This document shows, piece after piece, positions 23,065 to 33,085 of a stretch of 64,000 bases of DNA. The position numbers were made by a program, and so were the translations under genes. Below the pieces are notes generated by a model. The model made no database searches. It had not been told where the DNA came from and was given only the letters and a program-made list of their open reading frames with translations. This DNA is from Melitaea cinxia (Eukaryota > Arthropoda > Insecta > Lepidoptera > Nymphalidae), in the NCBI RefSeq assembly GCF_905220565.1, contig NC_059398.1, positions 15,521,210-15,585,209 of the forward strand, written 5' to 3'. The stretch's first letter is position 1; the number at the start of each line of letters is the position of its first letter.

Positions 23065-24191
23065 ATAAAAATAGGTAAAAAAACTTTTTAAGTTAAACGG
23101 TTTTATGTTAAACATACATTGCAATGTTTAAGATAAATGTACTAAAAACCAAAAAATAATAAAATAGATACAGTCGTGGGAATTATAAACATATGCATAG
23201 ACTAGACTAAAATAAAACCGTGGGGCACGTCAATTGTCTACAAATTATCGACTTAATGTGCGATAGAGGAATCGTTTAATTCGTCGTTAAATAGGCATCT
23301 TAAACATTGCAATGTATGTTTAACATAAAACCGTTTAACTTAAAAAGTTTTTTTACCTATTTTTATTTTCTAGTTTTTAGTTTTTATTTCGCATTCTGTT
23401 TAATTCATTTAGTGCTTCATTATTGCAAGGCCCATCTTAAATATTGAGATTGTATAGTGCACTGTATTCTTCTTGTCAAGCCCTTTTATTTGATACCCAT
23501 ATTGGTGGGATTGATAAAAAATTGTTATCATTCATTTGGTAGCGGCGGCCAGCTTAGATTTCAATTTTGCATAGTAAATTGTATTCTACTTGTTGAGACC
23601 TTTCATTTGATACCCATGTTGATGGGATTGATAAAACCTAAGTTATCCGCCATTTTGTAGAGGCCGCCATCTTGGATTTTAATTTTATATAGTACATTGA
23701 TTATACTGGTTGAGCACTCATTTGATACCCATATTGATGGGATCGATAAAACCTACGTTATCCGTCATTTTGTAGCGGCCGCCATCTTGTATTTCAATTT
23801 TTTATAGTATATTGTATTCTGCTTGTTGAGCCCTTTCATTTGATATCCATATTGATGGGATTGATAAAACCTACGTTATCCGCCATTTTGTAGCGGTCGC
23901 CATCTTGGATTTCAATTTTTTATAGTATATTGTATTCTGCTTGTTGAGCCCTTTCATTTGATACCCATATTGATGGGATTAATAAAACATAAATTATCCG
24001 CCATTTTGTAGCGGCGGCCATCTTGAATTTATAATGATATTAAATAAACATAATTGTATTGTCACCAAAATCCAAAGTGTATACAAAATTTCAGATTAAT
24101 CGGTTGACAGGAAGAGGGTGAAATTTGAATTACTAAATTTGACCCAAGAATAAAAAATAAAACAAACGGGGTGAGCTAAATAAAACCGTTT
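23065..24191. mobile_element. Inserted element with a 66-bp perfect inverted repeat and five 118-bp tandem units
   Basis: 23067-23132 and 23299-23364 are exact reverse complements (begin AAAAATAGGTAAAAAAACTT). Then five units of about 118 bp (starts near 23452, 23570, 23688, 23805 and 23923) each carry TTTGATACCCATATTGATGG-like sequence and two NCCGCCATNTTG-like motifs. The right edge is near AAATAAAACCGTTT at 24178-24191. No coding frame. Confidence 0.65.
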
Positions 24192-24215
24192 AAAAACGCA
24201 TTATTAGATATATCT

Positions 24216-24584
24216 CGAAAAGTAATTGTTATCATTATCATCATTACAGCCTATACAGTCCACTGCTGGACATAGGCCTCCACAAGTTTGCGCCAAAAAT
24301 AACGTGAACTCATGTGTTTTGCCCATAGTCACCACGCTAGGCAGGCGGGTTGGTGACCGCAGAGCTGTCTTTGTCGCACCGAAGACGCTGCTGCCCGTCT
24401 TCGGCCGGTATATTTCAAAGCCAGCAGTTAGATGGTTATCCCGCCATCGGTCGGCTTCTCAAGTTCCAAGGTGGTAGTGAAGCTATGTTATCCCTTAGTC
24501 GTCTCTTACGACACCCACGGAAAGAGAGGGGGTGGCTATATTCTTTAGTACCCTAGCCACACAGTACACGAAAAGTAGTTGTTA
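24216..24584 (-). mobile_element. RTE-tailed non-autonomous retroelement with target-site duplication
   Basis: Body 24232-24568 in minus orientation, with its 3' end at the left (TCATCATTACAGCCTATACA then GTCCACTGCTGGACATAGGC). It is bounded by a 16-bp direct repeat with one mismatch, CGAAAAGTA(A/G)TTGTTA, at 24216-24231 and 24569-24584. This is a retrotransposition signature and shows it is younger than the surrounding family D copy. Other copies: 36281-36604 (+) and 47249-47577 (-). Confidence 0.75.
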
Positions 24585-24824
24585 GATCTCAAATAAATTT
24601 AAATGGGACCAATTGGCACACACCACCTTTCGATTAAAAAAAAATTGTCGAAATCGGTCCACTCGGTCAAAAGTTCTGATGTAACATACATTAAAAAAAA
24701 TACAGTCGAATTGAGAACCTCCTTCTTTTTTGGACGTCGGTTAATAAAGTGGAATTCGATGGTGAATAATTTTATTCGCTAGCAAACAAAAAATAACGAC
24801 AATATTATATTGTATATATTAAGT

Positions 24825-25735
24825 AATAGAATAGAACAGAATAGAACGGAACAAAACAGAATAGAACGGAATAGGATGGAATAGGACGGAATAGAACGGA
24901 ATAGGACGGAATAGAATGGAATAGAACGGAATAGAACAGAATAGAACGGATTAGAACAGAATAGAATAGCATAGAATGCAACAGAATAGAATAGAACAGA
25001 ATAGAATGGAACGGAATAGTGACGGAAAGAGTTACAAAATAAATACGTTTCTAAACTAAAATTAGCTTGAGTTACTCCTTATTAGATTAGTTATATACTA
25101 GTAAAACTCCCATCAAAATCAATCCAGCCGTTTCAGAGTTTAGCCGGAACAAACACAGACAGACAAATAAACAAAAATTGTAAAATATGTTTTTTTTTTG
25201 TATATGTACCGTGTATACATCCATATGCATTTAATAAAACACTCCAAACTTATTTATTTGTCTAGCTTAATTAATATAAAAGACCAGAATAGAACAGAAT
25301 AGAATGGAATAGAACGGAGTAGAGTAGAATAGAACGGAATAGAAGGAAATAGAACGGTATAGAATAGAATAGAATAGAATAGGAAAAAACAGAATAGAGA
25401 CTCTACTCTACGTAGAGTAGATTCGAGTAGAATCGAATGGAATCGAATAGAATAGACTTGAATAGAATAGAATCGAATATGATCAAATGGAATCGAATAG
25501 AATGGAATAGAATCAAGTATAATCGAATAGAAAATCGAACAGAAAATCGAGTAGGAAATCGAATAAATCAAATCGAGTAGAGTCCAGTAGAGTCGAATAG
25601 AGTCAAGCAGAGTAGAGTCGAGTAGAGTCGAATAGAGTCGAATAGAATCGAATAGAAAATCGAACAGAATCAAGTCGAGTAGAATCGAGCAGAGTTGAGT
25701 ATAATCGAATAGAATCGAATAGAAAATCGAATATA
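24825..25735. repeat. GAATA-type minisatellite in two blocks
   Basis: 24825-25018 is built of variants of AATAGAACGG / AATAGAACAG; 25285-25735 of AATAGAATCG / GTAGAGTCGA. The two blocks are separated by a family F repeat (25065-25235). The 139-codon open frame on the minus strand at 25254-25673 is a by-product of this low-complexity repeat, not a gene. Confidence 0.8.
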
Positions 25736-26547
25736 AACCGAATTCATTTTTGATTACCTCGTTATCGATACATGTTGAAAGGACTCTTTGATCAAACCAT
25801 ATATTTTGTAGGACAAGTATTTCTTCAAATAATTTAGATAGTTATCTTGAGATTTAACAAAAAAAATAAAAAACCAGTTTGTAATAAATTTTTGAGAATC
25901 ATCAAATCAACATATTTTATCCCTGCTATTACCTACCACAATCGAGATTTTTCGTACAGGAAATTATTAGGCGTCTTATCAAAATGATACGGAAAATTAG
26001 CATGATAGTAACTAAGTGCAAAAATGGTCCCTGGATCCTGGACTAATACTATCCAATTATTATATAAAATTCACTCGATGACAGAGTAACACACAGAGTA
26101 GCTATACAACTTGGTGGATATATTAATTCTCAGTATTCAATAAGGTCCAAATTACTAGAAATTCGAAATGTACCAAAATCTTTGATCGTACGAAATATCT
26201 TAAGCTGCCTTACTTATTTTATTTTCTAGGCAATCGAAGAGATCGTAATCGCACGTACAAAAATAACTGCACGTAATTGTAAATTATATTTCGATTTATT
26301 TTCTAAATAAACTAGAACAATATTCGTGTAGTTCTTTTTCGTGGTCGAATTATACACAGTTAAAACTTATAATTTATTTAAATAGCTGCAAGTATAATAC
26401 TCTTATAACAATAAATATATATTTTAAAATAATTTTACTGATGGTTGCTCGGATTTTATATTAAACTTAGTTTACCTTTACTTACTTAAAACATGTAAAG
26501 GTAGTTTGACACACGATATAAGGACCCGTATAAATTATGTCTTTATA
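25736..26547. other. AT-rich intergenic stretch
   Basis: No gene, RNA or clear repeat recognised between the minisatellite and the LTR retrotransposon. Confidence 0.4.
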
Positions 26548-26551
26548 CTAT

Positions 26552-26995
26552 TGTTACGGACACAAAGAAACTAGCGCCATCTAGCGGTAACCATTGAAAC
26601 CACACAAAGACAGCGATAGCATGAAACTCTCTACTCAATACTAGATGGCGTTAGGGGAACTACTGTGGAACTTTGTAGAAGTATAGTCTCGAAAACCGGG
26701 TACATGCGCGAACTTTCCAGAATGGTCTGGGCCTCGTGTCGGCCGATATAAATAGCCGCAGGGAGGCGAGCGAGTAAAGTTCAGTTTGAGCGATCTTCGA
26801 GGCGACTTCAAGAGTGAAAACTAGTGATCAAGAGTGGTACCAGTGAAACCTACGACATTGGCTACGACTTAGGACAGTGTTAGTGCTTAGTGTTTGAACC
26901 TAGTGCTTTGTGTTGGATCTAGTGTTAGTGAATAAAGTCTTGAAAAGAGTCAGCAGGTTTTTCTCTCCAAATCCTTCGAACCCTAACACGTAACA
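26552..26995 (+). repeat. 5' LTR
   Basis: 444 bp with 7-bp inverted ends TGTTACG/CGTAACA. Contains a TATA box (26747-26754), an arthropod-type initiator TCAGTTT (26781-26787), AATAAA at 26931-26936 and a CTCF-like motif (26573-26587). Confidence 0.95.
26747..26787 (+). promoter_or_regulatory. LTR core promoter (TATA box and initiator)
   Basis: TATAAATA at 26747-26754 is followed by TCAGTTT at 26781-26787, a match to the arthropod initiator TCAGT. The A at 26783 lies 36 nt from the first T of the TATA box, slightly more than usual. The same arrangement is preserved in the 3' LTR. Confidence 0.7.
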
Positions 26996-26997
26996 AC

Positions 26998-27013
26998 TGG
27001 TGTCGGAAGTGAG
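26998..27013 (+). other. Primer binding site, tRNA-Leu-like
   Basis: TGGTGTCGGAAGTGAG lies 2 nt after the 5' LTR. TGG complements the CCA end of a tRNA, and the rest resembles the complement of an insect tRNA-Leu 3' end with a few mismatches (recollection). The tRNA identity is tentative. Confidence 0.65.
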
Positions 27014-27021
27014 ATTTGGAG

Positions 27022-28526
27022 ATGCCATTGACTCCGAGAGAAGACTTTAAGGACGTCAAGGGCGTCAAGACAAGGGCGCAACGAGCTGCGGAGGCCACAC
27101 CTACTGGGGACCAAGCTCCGCCCACCGTGGACCAAGCCCCGCCCAATGACCCCGCCCTTCATGCCCCGCCCACTGACCACGCCCACCAGACCCCGCCCAC
27201 TCGGGCTCAGGCCGCGCCCACTCGGGCTCAAGCCCCGCCCTCTCAGAGTCAGGCCCCGCCTACTCAGAGTCAGGCCCCGCCCACTCAGAGTCAGACTCCA
27301 CCCACTCGGACTCAGGCCCCGCCCACTCGGGTTCAGGCCCGCCCACCGGGCCCGCCCACCTTACCACGCCCACCAGTGACACCGAAACTTCTACAGACTC
27401 TCAAGTGGCTCTTCAATTAGGAAGTTTAATTAAATTAATGGAGCTACAAAGGGCTGAAATTCGTGCTTTGCAAGAATCACAAGAGCAACAAAAGGCTGAA
27501 ATTCGTGGTGCTTTGCAAGAATCACAAGAGCAACAAAAGGCTGAAATTCGTGGTGCTGTGCAAGAATTACAAGAGCAACAAAAAGAGCTCCAAGAAAAAA
27601 CGCTTTGGGCTGTAAAAGATGTTAGTGACGCGGTGACTAAGCTTCGGAAAGATGTTGACGTAGTGGAAGAACGAGTTACCAGGTTAGGATTGGATGTTGA
27701 AAATGTGAAAACCGGTCTCACTGAACTACAAAAGAAAGTAGTGCGCCTTGAAACCACGGGAGTCGCGATGTCTAGTGGAAGTACCGGAGTGGCACAAGGA
27801 CCGAGAGTGAAAGTGCCTCCATACGACGGTACTACTCCGTGGAACGCTTATCGTCAACAATTCCAGACGGTTGCTACTGCCAACGGATGGACGGAAGAGC
27901 AATGCCTGACCGCTCTCACTGTTGCGCTCAGAGGGCAAGCTTTGTCGGTTCTGGAAGCACTGCCACATACAGGAAACGGGTTCCACGGCTTGGTGGAGGC
28001 ACTTGAATCCCGATACGGAGAGCGACACCTGGAACACGTGTTCCGTGCCCAGCTGCGTGACAGAGTCCAACACTCAGGAGAAGGACTACAACAATGGGCG
28101 TTGGAAATTGAAAAACTTGTCAGGAAGGCACACCCAGGAGCCGACACCAAGATGGTAGACACGAATATTGTTCAAGCATTTGTCGACGGAATCAAAGACC
28201 TGGAGGTCAGAGCTGCAGTGAGGCTTCGACACCATACCTCGTTAAAGGAAGCATTGGCGCATGCTTTGGATGTAGAGGCTGTTCGCCATGACATACGGCA
28301 GACCCATAAGATCCGCGAGGTCTCTGAGGAAGTTAAGGAGGTCAAGGCTCCTATGAAGAAAAGCTATGGAGTCATGTGCTACAAGTGCGGCGAAAGGGGC
28401 CATCTTCAGCTCAACTGCCCGCAGAAGGAGACCCAGATAGCAAGGATGAAAAGGATCGAGGAACAAATAGAGGAGCTGAAGAAACAAGGGGCTTCGTCCC
28501 CTGCCCGGGAGCAGGGAAACGAATAA
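27022..28526 (+). pseudogene. gag: gag of the Ty3/gypsy element, frame broken near 27338
   Basis: Structural polyprotein of the particle. The N-terminal part starts at ATG 27022 (6 nt into the frame open from TTG 27016) and consists of a basic leader and a proline-rich array of 21-bp units (A-P-P-T-Q-S-Q-type), ending at TAG 27418-27420. The rest is in the -1 frame, open from 27177 to the TAA at 28524: coiled-coil repeats of LQESQEQQKAEIR (about 27450-27590), a capsid-like domain (about 27800-28340) and one CCHC zinc knuckle, CYKCGERGHLQLNC (28377-28418). The last proline unit has three Cs (27338-27340) where sister units have four, and that single loss accounts for the frame change. Alternatives are a sequencing error or a second programmed frameshift. 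Confidence 0.85.
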
Positions 28527-28572
28527 AAGCCAGGACTAAGGGGCGAGTACTGGCTGACGCGGAGGAAGCCCC
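28514..28572 (+). promoter_or_regulatory. -1 programmed ribosomal frameshift signal at the gag-pol junction
   Basis: G GGA AAC (28514-28520) sits in the gag frame as X XXY YYZ, six bases upstream of the gag stop. Seven nt later AGCCAG (28528-28533) can pair with CTGGCT (28550-28555), and GGGGC in the loop (28540-28544) can pair with GCCCC (28568-28572): an H-type pseudoknot. Slippage leads into the pol frame, which is open through this point. Confidence 0.8.
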
Positions 28573-31500
28573 AATAACTGTTATCTCCCAGGCATGCAGC
28601 GGGAATAGTCTTGCGATTCAAGGGACTATTAACGGGACGGATTGCAAAATGACTCTAGACACAGGAGCCTCTAGAACAATAGTGAACCCAAAGCTGGTAA
28701 AAGCCGCAAGGGGACACAAGAGGAGAATTAACTGTCGGCTTCTTACGGCCTCCGGTCAGCCAATACCCGTCCTGGGAGAAATGTCAGTTACGATGTATGT
28801 AGGGGGGTCCTCATACTCTCATAACGTTATCGTGGCTGAGATTATGGATGATTGCATCTTGGGTTTGGATTTTATGAAGAAATACAACTACAGAATTAAT
28901 GTCACTGACGGAGTTTTCAAGTGTGGTGAAGAAGAAATCTTCATTCTTGGTGGTGCTTGCGGGAAAGTTGCATGTGTAAAGAAAGTCATTATACCTGGAA
29001 GAGCGGAAGCTCGGGTGTTGGTGAAACTACCGACAACTGGAAAGAAAAAGTCAAACAGATGCGTGTTGATCGAAGACACACCCACCAAGACATCGGCGCA
29101 AAAACTGATGACGGCGAGAACCCTTGTTAGTGGAAGCAGTAACGCTGTGGTCAAGGTTTTGAACCTTGATGATCGCGAGATCTGCTTGAACAAAGGTGAC
29201 GTCATTGGAAAATGTGAAGAAGTTGTCTGGATGAAAAAGTGTAGTTCGATGACAGGCGCAGACTTGGCAAAGAGCAACAACTACGAATTAGTGACTGAGC
29301 TACTCGATGACTGCAAGAGTAATCTTACTTATTCGCAGAGCATGAAAGCCAAGAAGTTTTTACACCGCTACGCGAATATCTTCTCCAGTCACGAAGGGGA
29401 CCTTAGAAGAACGTCGGTGGTCCAGCACAGGATAGATACCGGAAGCGAGAGACCAATTCGTCAACGAGCAAGACGGATACCAATCGCAAAGGAAAAAGAA
29501 GTTGAAGGCCTTTTGGAGGACATGAGAAGGAATAAGATTATTGAACCGTCTGCAAGTCCGTGGTGCTCACCTGTTGTATTAGTGAAAAAGAAAGATGGTA
29601 GCACGAGATTTTGTGTGGACTATAGGCGTCTCAATGATGTCTCTAAGAAGGACAGTTACCCGTTACCTCGAATCGACCACACTTTGGATACCTTGAGTGG
29701 CATGAAATGGTTCTCAACCCTAGATCTAAAATCTGGATACTGGCAGGTGGAAATTCATCCGAAAGACAAGGAGAAGACGGCTTTCTCAACAGGTAAAGGT
29801 TTATGGCAATTTAAAGTCATGCCCTTTGGATTGTGCAACGCACCTGCCACATTCGAGCGACTCATGGAGTGTGTACTGGCAGGCTTAGTTGGAGAGGCTT
29901 GCTTAGTCTACTTAGACGACGTCATCATTGTCGGCCGTGACTTCGAGGACCATTTGCAAAACTTGAAGCGAGTTTTCGCTAAAATAGAGGGGGCCAAATT
30001 AAAGTTGAACCCGAAAAAGTGTCGTTTATTCAGGAATAAGGTCAGTTATCTCGGCCATATTATCTCCAGTGATGGAATCCAGACAGACCCGGAGAAACTG
30101 GAAGCAGTCCAAAAATGGCCTACCCCTAAGGACAAAACCGAAGTGCGGGCATTCCTCGGACTATGCTCATACTACAGGCGTTTTGTTAAGGGATTCTCAG
30201 AGATAGCCAGGCCATTACATCGGCTGACAGAAGATAAACGACAATTTAGTTGGGATGGGACTTGTGAAGATTCTTTTCAGAAACTAAAAAAACATCTATG
30301 TGAAACACCAATCCTGGGGTATCCACAAACCGAAGGTCGTTTTATAGTCGACACGGATGCAAGCAACACGGCCATTGGAGGGGTGTTATCTCAAAAACAA
30401 GGTGAAAGAGAAGTAGTTATTGCATATTTCAGCAAATCTTTATCCAAGCCAGAGAGAAACTACTGTGTGACAAGAAGAGAACTCTTGGCTGTTGTAAAGA
30501 CGCTACAACATTTCAACAAATATCTCATCGGCAGACAGTTTTTACTGCGAACTGATCACGCAGCCTTGAAGTGGCTACTGCATTTCAAGAACCCAGAAGG
30601 TCAAGTAGCTCGATGGATTGAGCAGCTTCAGGAGTACGACTTCAAGGCGGAATACCGCAGCGGAAAAATTCATGGGAATGCCGACGCACTCTCACGAAGG
30701 CCGTGTTCGGAAGACTGCAAACATTGTGTTAAGCAAGAATCTAATGAAGTCACATTAAAGCTAACAAGAACAAGTCCTTTGGGTATCTAGGAGAATGATG
30801 CTATGAGGGAAGCTCAAGAAAAAGATGACGACCTTCGGCACATCATCACATGGAAGAAACGGGGCGACGTAAAACCAATCTGGAGTGAGGTTGCACCCAC
30901 TAGCGCTGTCACTAAGGCGAACTGGGCTCAATGGGACAGTCTGATACTTCAAAACGAAATACTCTACCGGAAATGGGAGAAGACTAACGGCAGAGAGTTC
31001 CACCTTCAGATAATTGTCCCAAGAACGAGAGTACCAGATGTTCTCCGTAAAATACATGATGGCGTATCAGGAGGTCATCTAGGTGTCAAGAGGACGTTAA
31101 CAAAAGTGCGAGAACGATTCTACTGGTTGCATTGTCGAGATGATGTACAGGATTGGTGCCGCAAATGTACTACTTGCGCTGCTGTAAAAGGACCACAGAC
31201 CAGGAGCCGTGGGAATCTGCGGTTGTATAACGTCGGTGCACCGTGGGAACGAATTGCAGTTGACTTAGCGGGGCCATTTCCTGTAACGGAATCGGGAAAC
31301 AAGTATTTTATGGTTGTCATGGACTACTTCACCAAATGGCCCGAAGTCTTCGCCATACCAAACCAAGAAGCTACAACAGTCGCTTCTAAGTTAGTCGAAG
31401 AAGTGATATGTCGCTTTGGTGTGCCTCTAGAAATCCATTCTGATCAGGGCAGGAACTTCGAATCGCAAGTATTCCAGGAAGTGTGCAGAATTTTGGGCAT

Positions 31501-32113
31501 GCATAAGACGAGGACCACCGCGTACCGTCCACAGTCTGATGGAATGGTTGAGAGATTTAACCAGACCCTTGAGAGGCATTTAGCGAAATTGGTAGACGAC
31601 AAACAAAAAGATTGGGACAAGTATATACCGCTCTTCCTTCTGTCGTATCGAACCACCGAGCATGAGAGCATAAAAGCTACCCCAGCGTATGTCAATTACG
31701 GTAGAGAATTACGAATACCAGTAGACCTATTGACTGGAGGGTCACCGGAGGAACCAAATACCGTACAAAACTATGTCAGTGATTTAAGGGAAAAAATGCG
31801 CTATATACACGCCTTGGTTCGGGAAAATGGTTTACAGTCAAGTGAGAACATGAAAACCAGATACGACCGGAAATCGAACACGAGCGGTTTCAAGGAAGGG
31901 TCACTGGTGTGGCTGCATAACCCAACCCGCCGGAAAGGGAAATCTCCAAAGTTGCAGACCAAGTGGGAGGGTCCATACAAAGTGGTTACCCGACTGAATG
32001 ATGTGACTTACAGGATTCAAAAGCAACCAAGAGGGACATTCAAAGTGGTACACATAAACCGTCTGGCGCGTTACCATGGCAGTAACAACGATGCTCGGGA
32101 CGAGCATCTCTAA
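28520..32113 (+). pseudogene. pol: pol of the Ty3/gypsy element, one in-frame TAG
   Basis: Made as a Gag-Pol fusion by -1 frameshifting at 28514-28520. In order: aspartic protease with LDTGAS (28654-28671); RT with FCVDYRRLN, LDLKSGYWQV and catalytic YLDD (29909-29920); RNase H beginning VDTDASNTAIGG (near 30350); then TAG at 30788-30790; then, in the same frame from ATG 30803, integrase with an HHCC finger (GGHLGVKR and CRKCTTC, about 31070-31180), DDE residues in AVDLAGP, HSDQGRN and VERFNQT, and a GPY/F module (WEGPYKV, about 31966). No chromodomain is seen. Without the TAG the frame runs 28376-32113 unbroken. The stop most likely separates integrase from the rest by mutation; readthrough cannot be excluded. 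Confidence 0.9.
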
Positions 32114-32124
32114 GAGGGAAGTAG
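32112..32124 (+). other. Polypurine tract
   Basis: AAGAGGGAAGTAG overlaps the end of the integrase stop codon and abuts the TGTTACG start of the 3' LTR, the expected place for plus-strand priming. Confidence 0.75.
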
Positions 32125-32565
32125 TGTTACGGACACAAAGAAACTAGCGCCATCTAGCGGTAACCATTGAAACCACACAAAGACAGCGATAGCATGAAAC
32201 TCTCTACTCAATACTAGATGGCGTTAGGGGAACTACTGTGGAACTTTGTAGAAGTATAGTCTCGAAAACCGGGTACATGCGCGAACTTTCCAGAATGGTC
32301 TGGGCCTCGTGTCGGCCGATATAAATAGCCGCAGTGAGGCGAGCGAGTACAGTTCAGTTTGAGCGATCTTCGAGGCGACTTCAAGAGTGAAAACTAGTGA
32401 TCAAGAGTGGTACCAGTGAAACCTACGACATTGGCTACGACTTAGGACATTGGTAGTGCTTAGTGTTTGAACCTAGTGCTTTGTGTTGGATCTAGTGTTA
32501 GTGAATAAAGTCTTGAAAAGAGTCAGGTTTTTCTCTCCAAATCCTTCGAACCCTAACACGTAACA
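32125..32565 (+). repeat. 3' LTR
   Basis: 441 bp, near-identical to the 5' LTR. Visible differences: G/T and A/C changes in the region downstream of the TATA box, two changes about 120 bp before the end, and a 3-bp GCA absent from AGTCAGG. The element's AATAAA is retained. Confidence 0.95.
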
Positions 32566-32569
32566 CTAT

Positions 32570-33085
32570 TTAAGTTAACACTTATACTTTATTTAATAAT
32601 ATATAAATCTGTTTACATAAAATAATTTATTGTTTACAATATTAAACAAATGAACATTATTTAGTCTCCATTTCGGTGAATGACATTATTCTGTACGATT
32701 TGCATATAATATCGCTGTTCTTTTAACAGCTGGGGTTCAATTTTCTCATTGTAGAGTAAATGATACATAAAATGATACATAGTCACATTACCATAGTCAT
32801 AAATAAAAAGAAAAAAAGACACTATTTTTAAAGTATCAAAATCAGTCATATACCTGTGATTTAGGGTTGCCAAGTTTTTGAAAATTTCTGGTTATTACCA
32901 GTACTAAATTTCGCATGTCATTTAATAAATAACAATAAAGTTATTTAAGTTAGTCAAAACCTATTATCAATATTTAATTACAACATAAGCAAACAATAAA
33001 CTACAATAGTTATAAAGTGTTTTGGTTACACACGGCTGAAATATCTTAAATATCAATTTAAGTAATGTCTAAGTATAATAGATAT
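32570..33085. other. Probable T2 3' UTR and downstream AT-rich sequence
   Basis: Minus-strand AATAAA signals at 32631-32626 and 32593-32588 could end T2 transcripts. The LTR retrotransposon inserted only about 20-60 bp beyond them. No other gene seen. Confidence 0.4.

Larger units (their letters stand above)
22671..24743 (+). mobile_element. Family D element containing two later insertions
   Basis: Left part 22671-23064 (TTGTGTTTGCTTGCAAACG ... GTCGACAAAAAAAGCGTCAA) and right parts 24192-24231 and 24569-24743 (AAAAACGCATTATTAGATAT ... ACGTCGGTT) form one family D copy. A tandem-repeat element occupies 23065-24191 and an RTE-tailed element 24232-24568, each interrupting it at a place that is continuous in the copy at 11309-12200. 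Confidence 0.7.
26548..32569 (+). mobile_element. Complete young Ty3/gypsy LTR retrotransposon with CTAT target duplication
   Basis: LTRs at 26552-26995 (444 bp) and 32125-32565 (441 bp) both begin TGTTACG and end CGTAACA. By eye they differ by four substitutions and one 3-bp indel, so insertion is recent. CTAT at 26548-26551 and 32566-32569 is the 4-bp target-site duplication. Internal order is PBS, gag, protease, RT, RNase H, integrase, PPT, with no env, which is Ty3/gypsy order. It lies between T1 and T2, just beyond the T2 3' end. Two lesions probably disable this copy: a one-base loss near 27338-27340 in gag and a TAG at 30788 in pol. Confidence 0.95.

Noticed and set aside
25254..25673. 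139-codon open frame on the minus strand
   Set aside because: Low-complexity translation (LDSIRLYST-type) of the GAATA minisatellite; no domain and no gene context.
27146..27379. 77-codon Arg/Pro-rich frame overlapping gag
   Set aside because: Alternative-frame reading of the 21-bp proline repeat; periodicity explains its openness.
27405..27420. Gag starting at GTG 27405 as a separate protein
   Set aside because: Non-ATG start inside an open frame reaching back to 27177; better explained as the continuation of one gag broken by a single-base loss.
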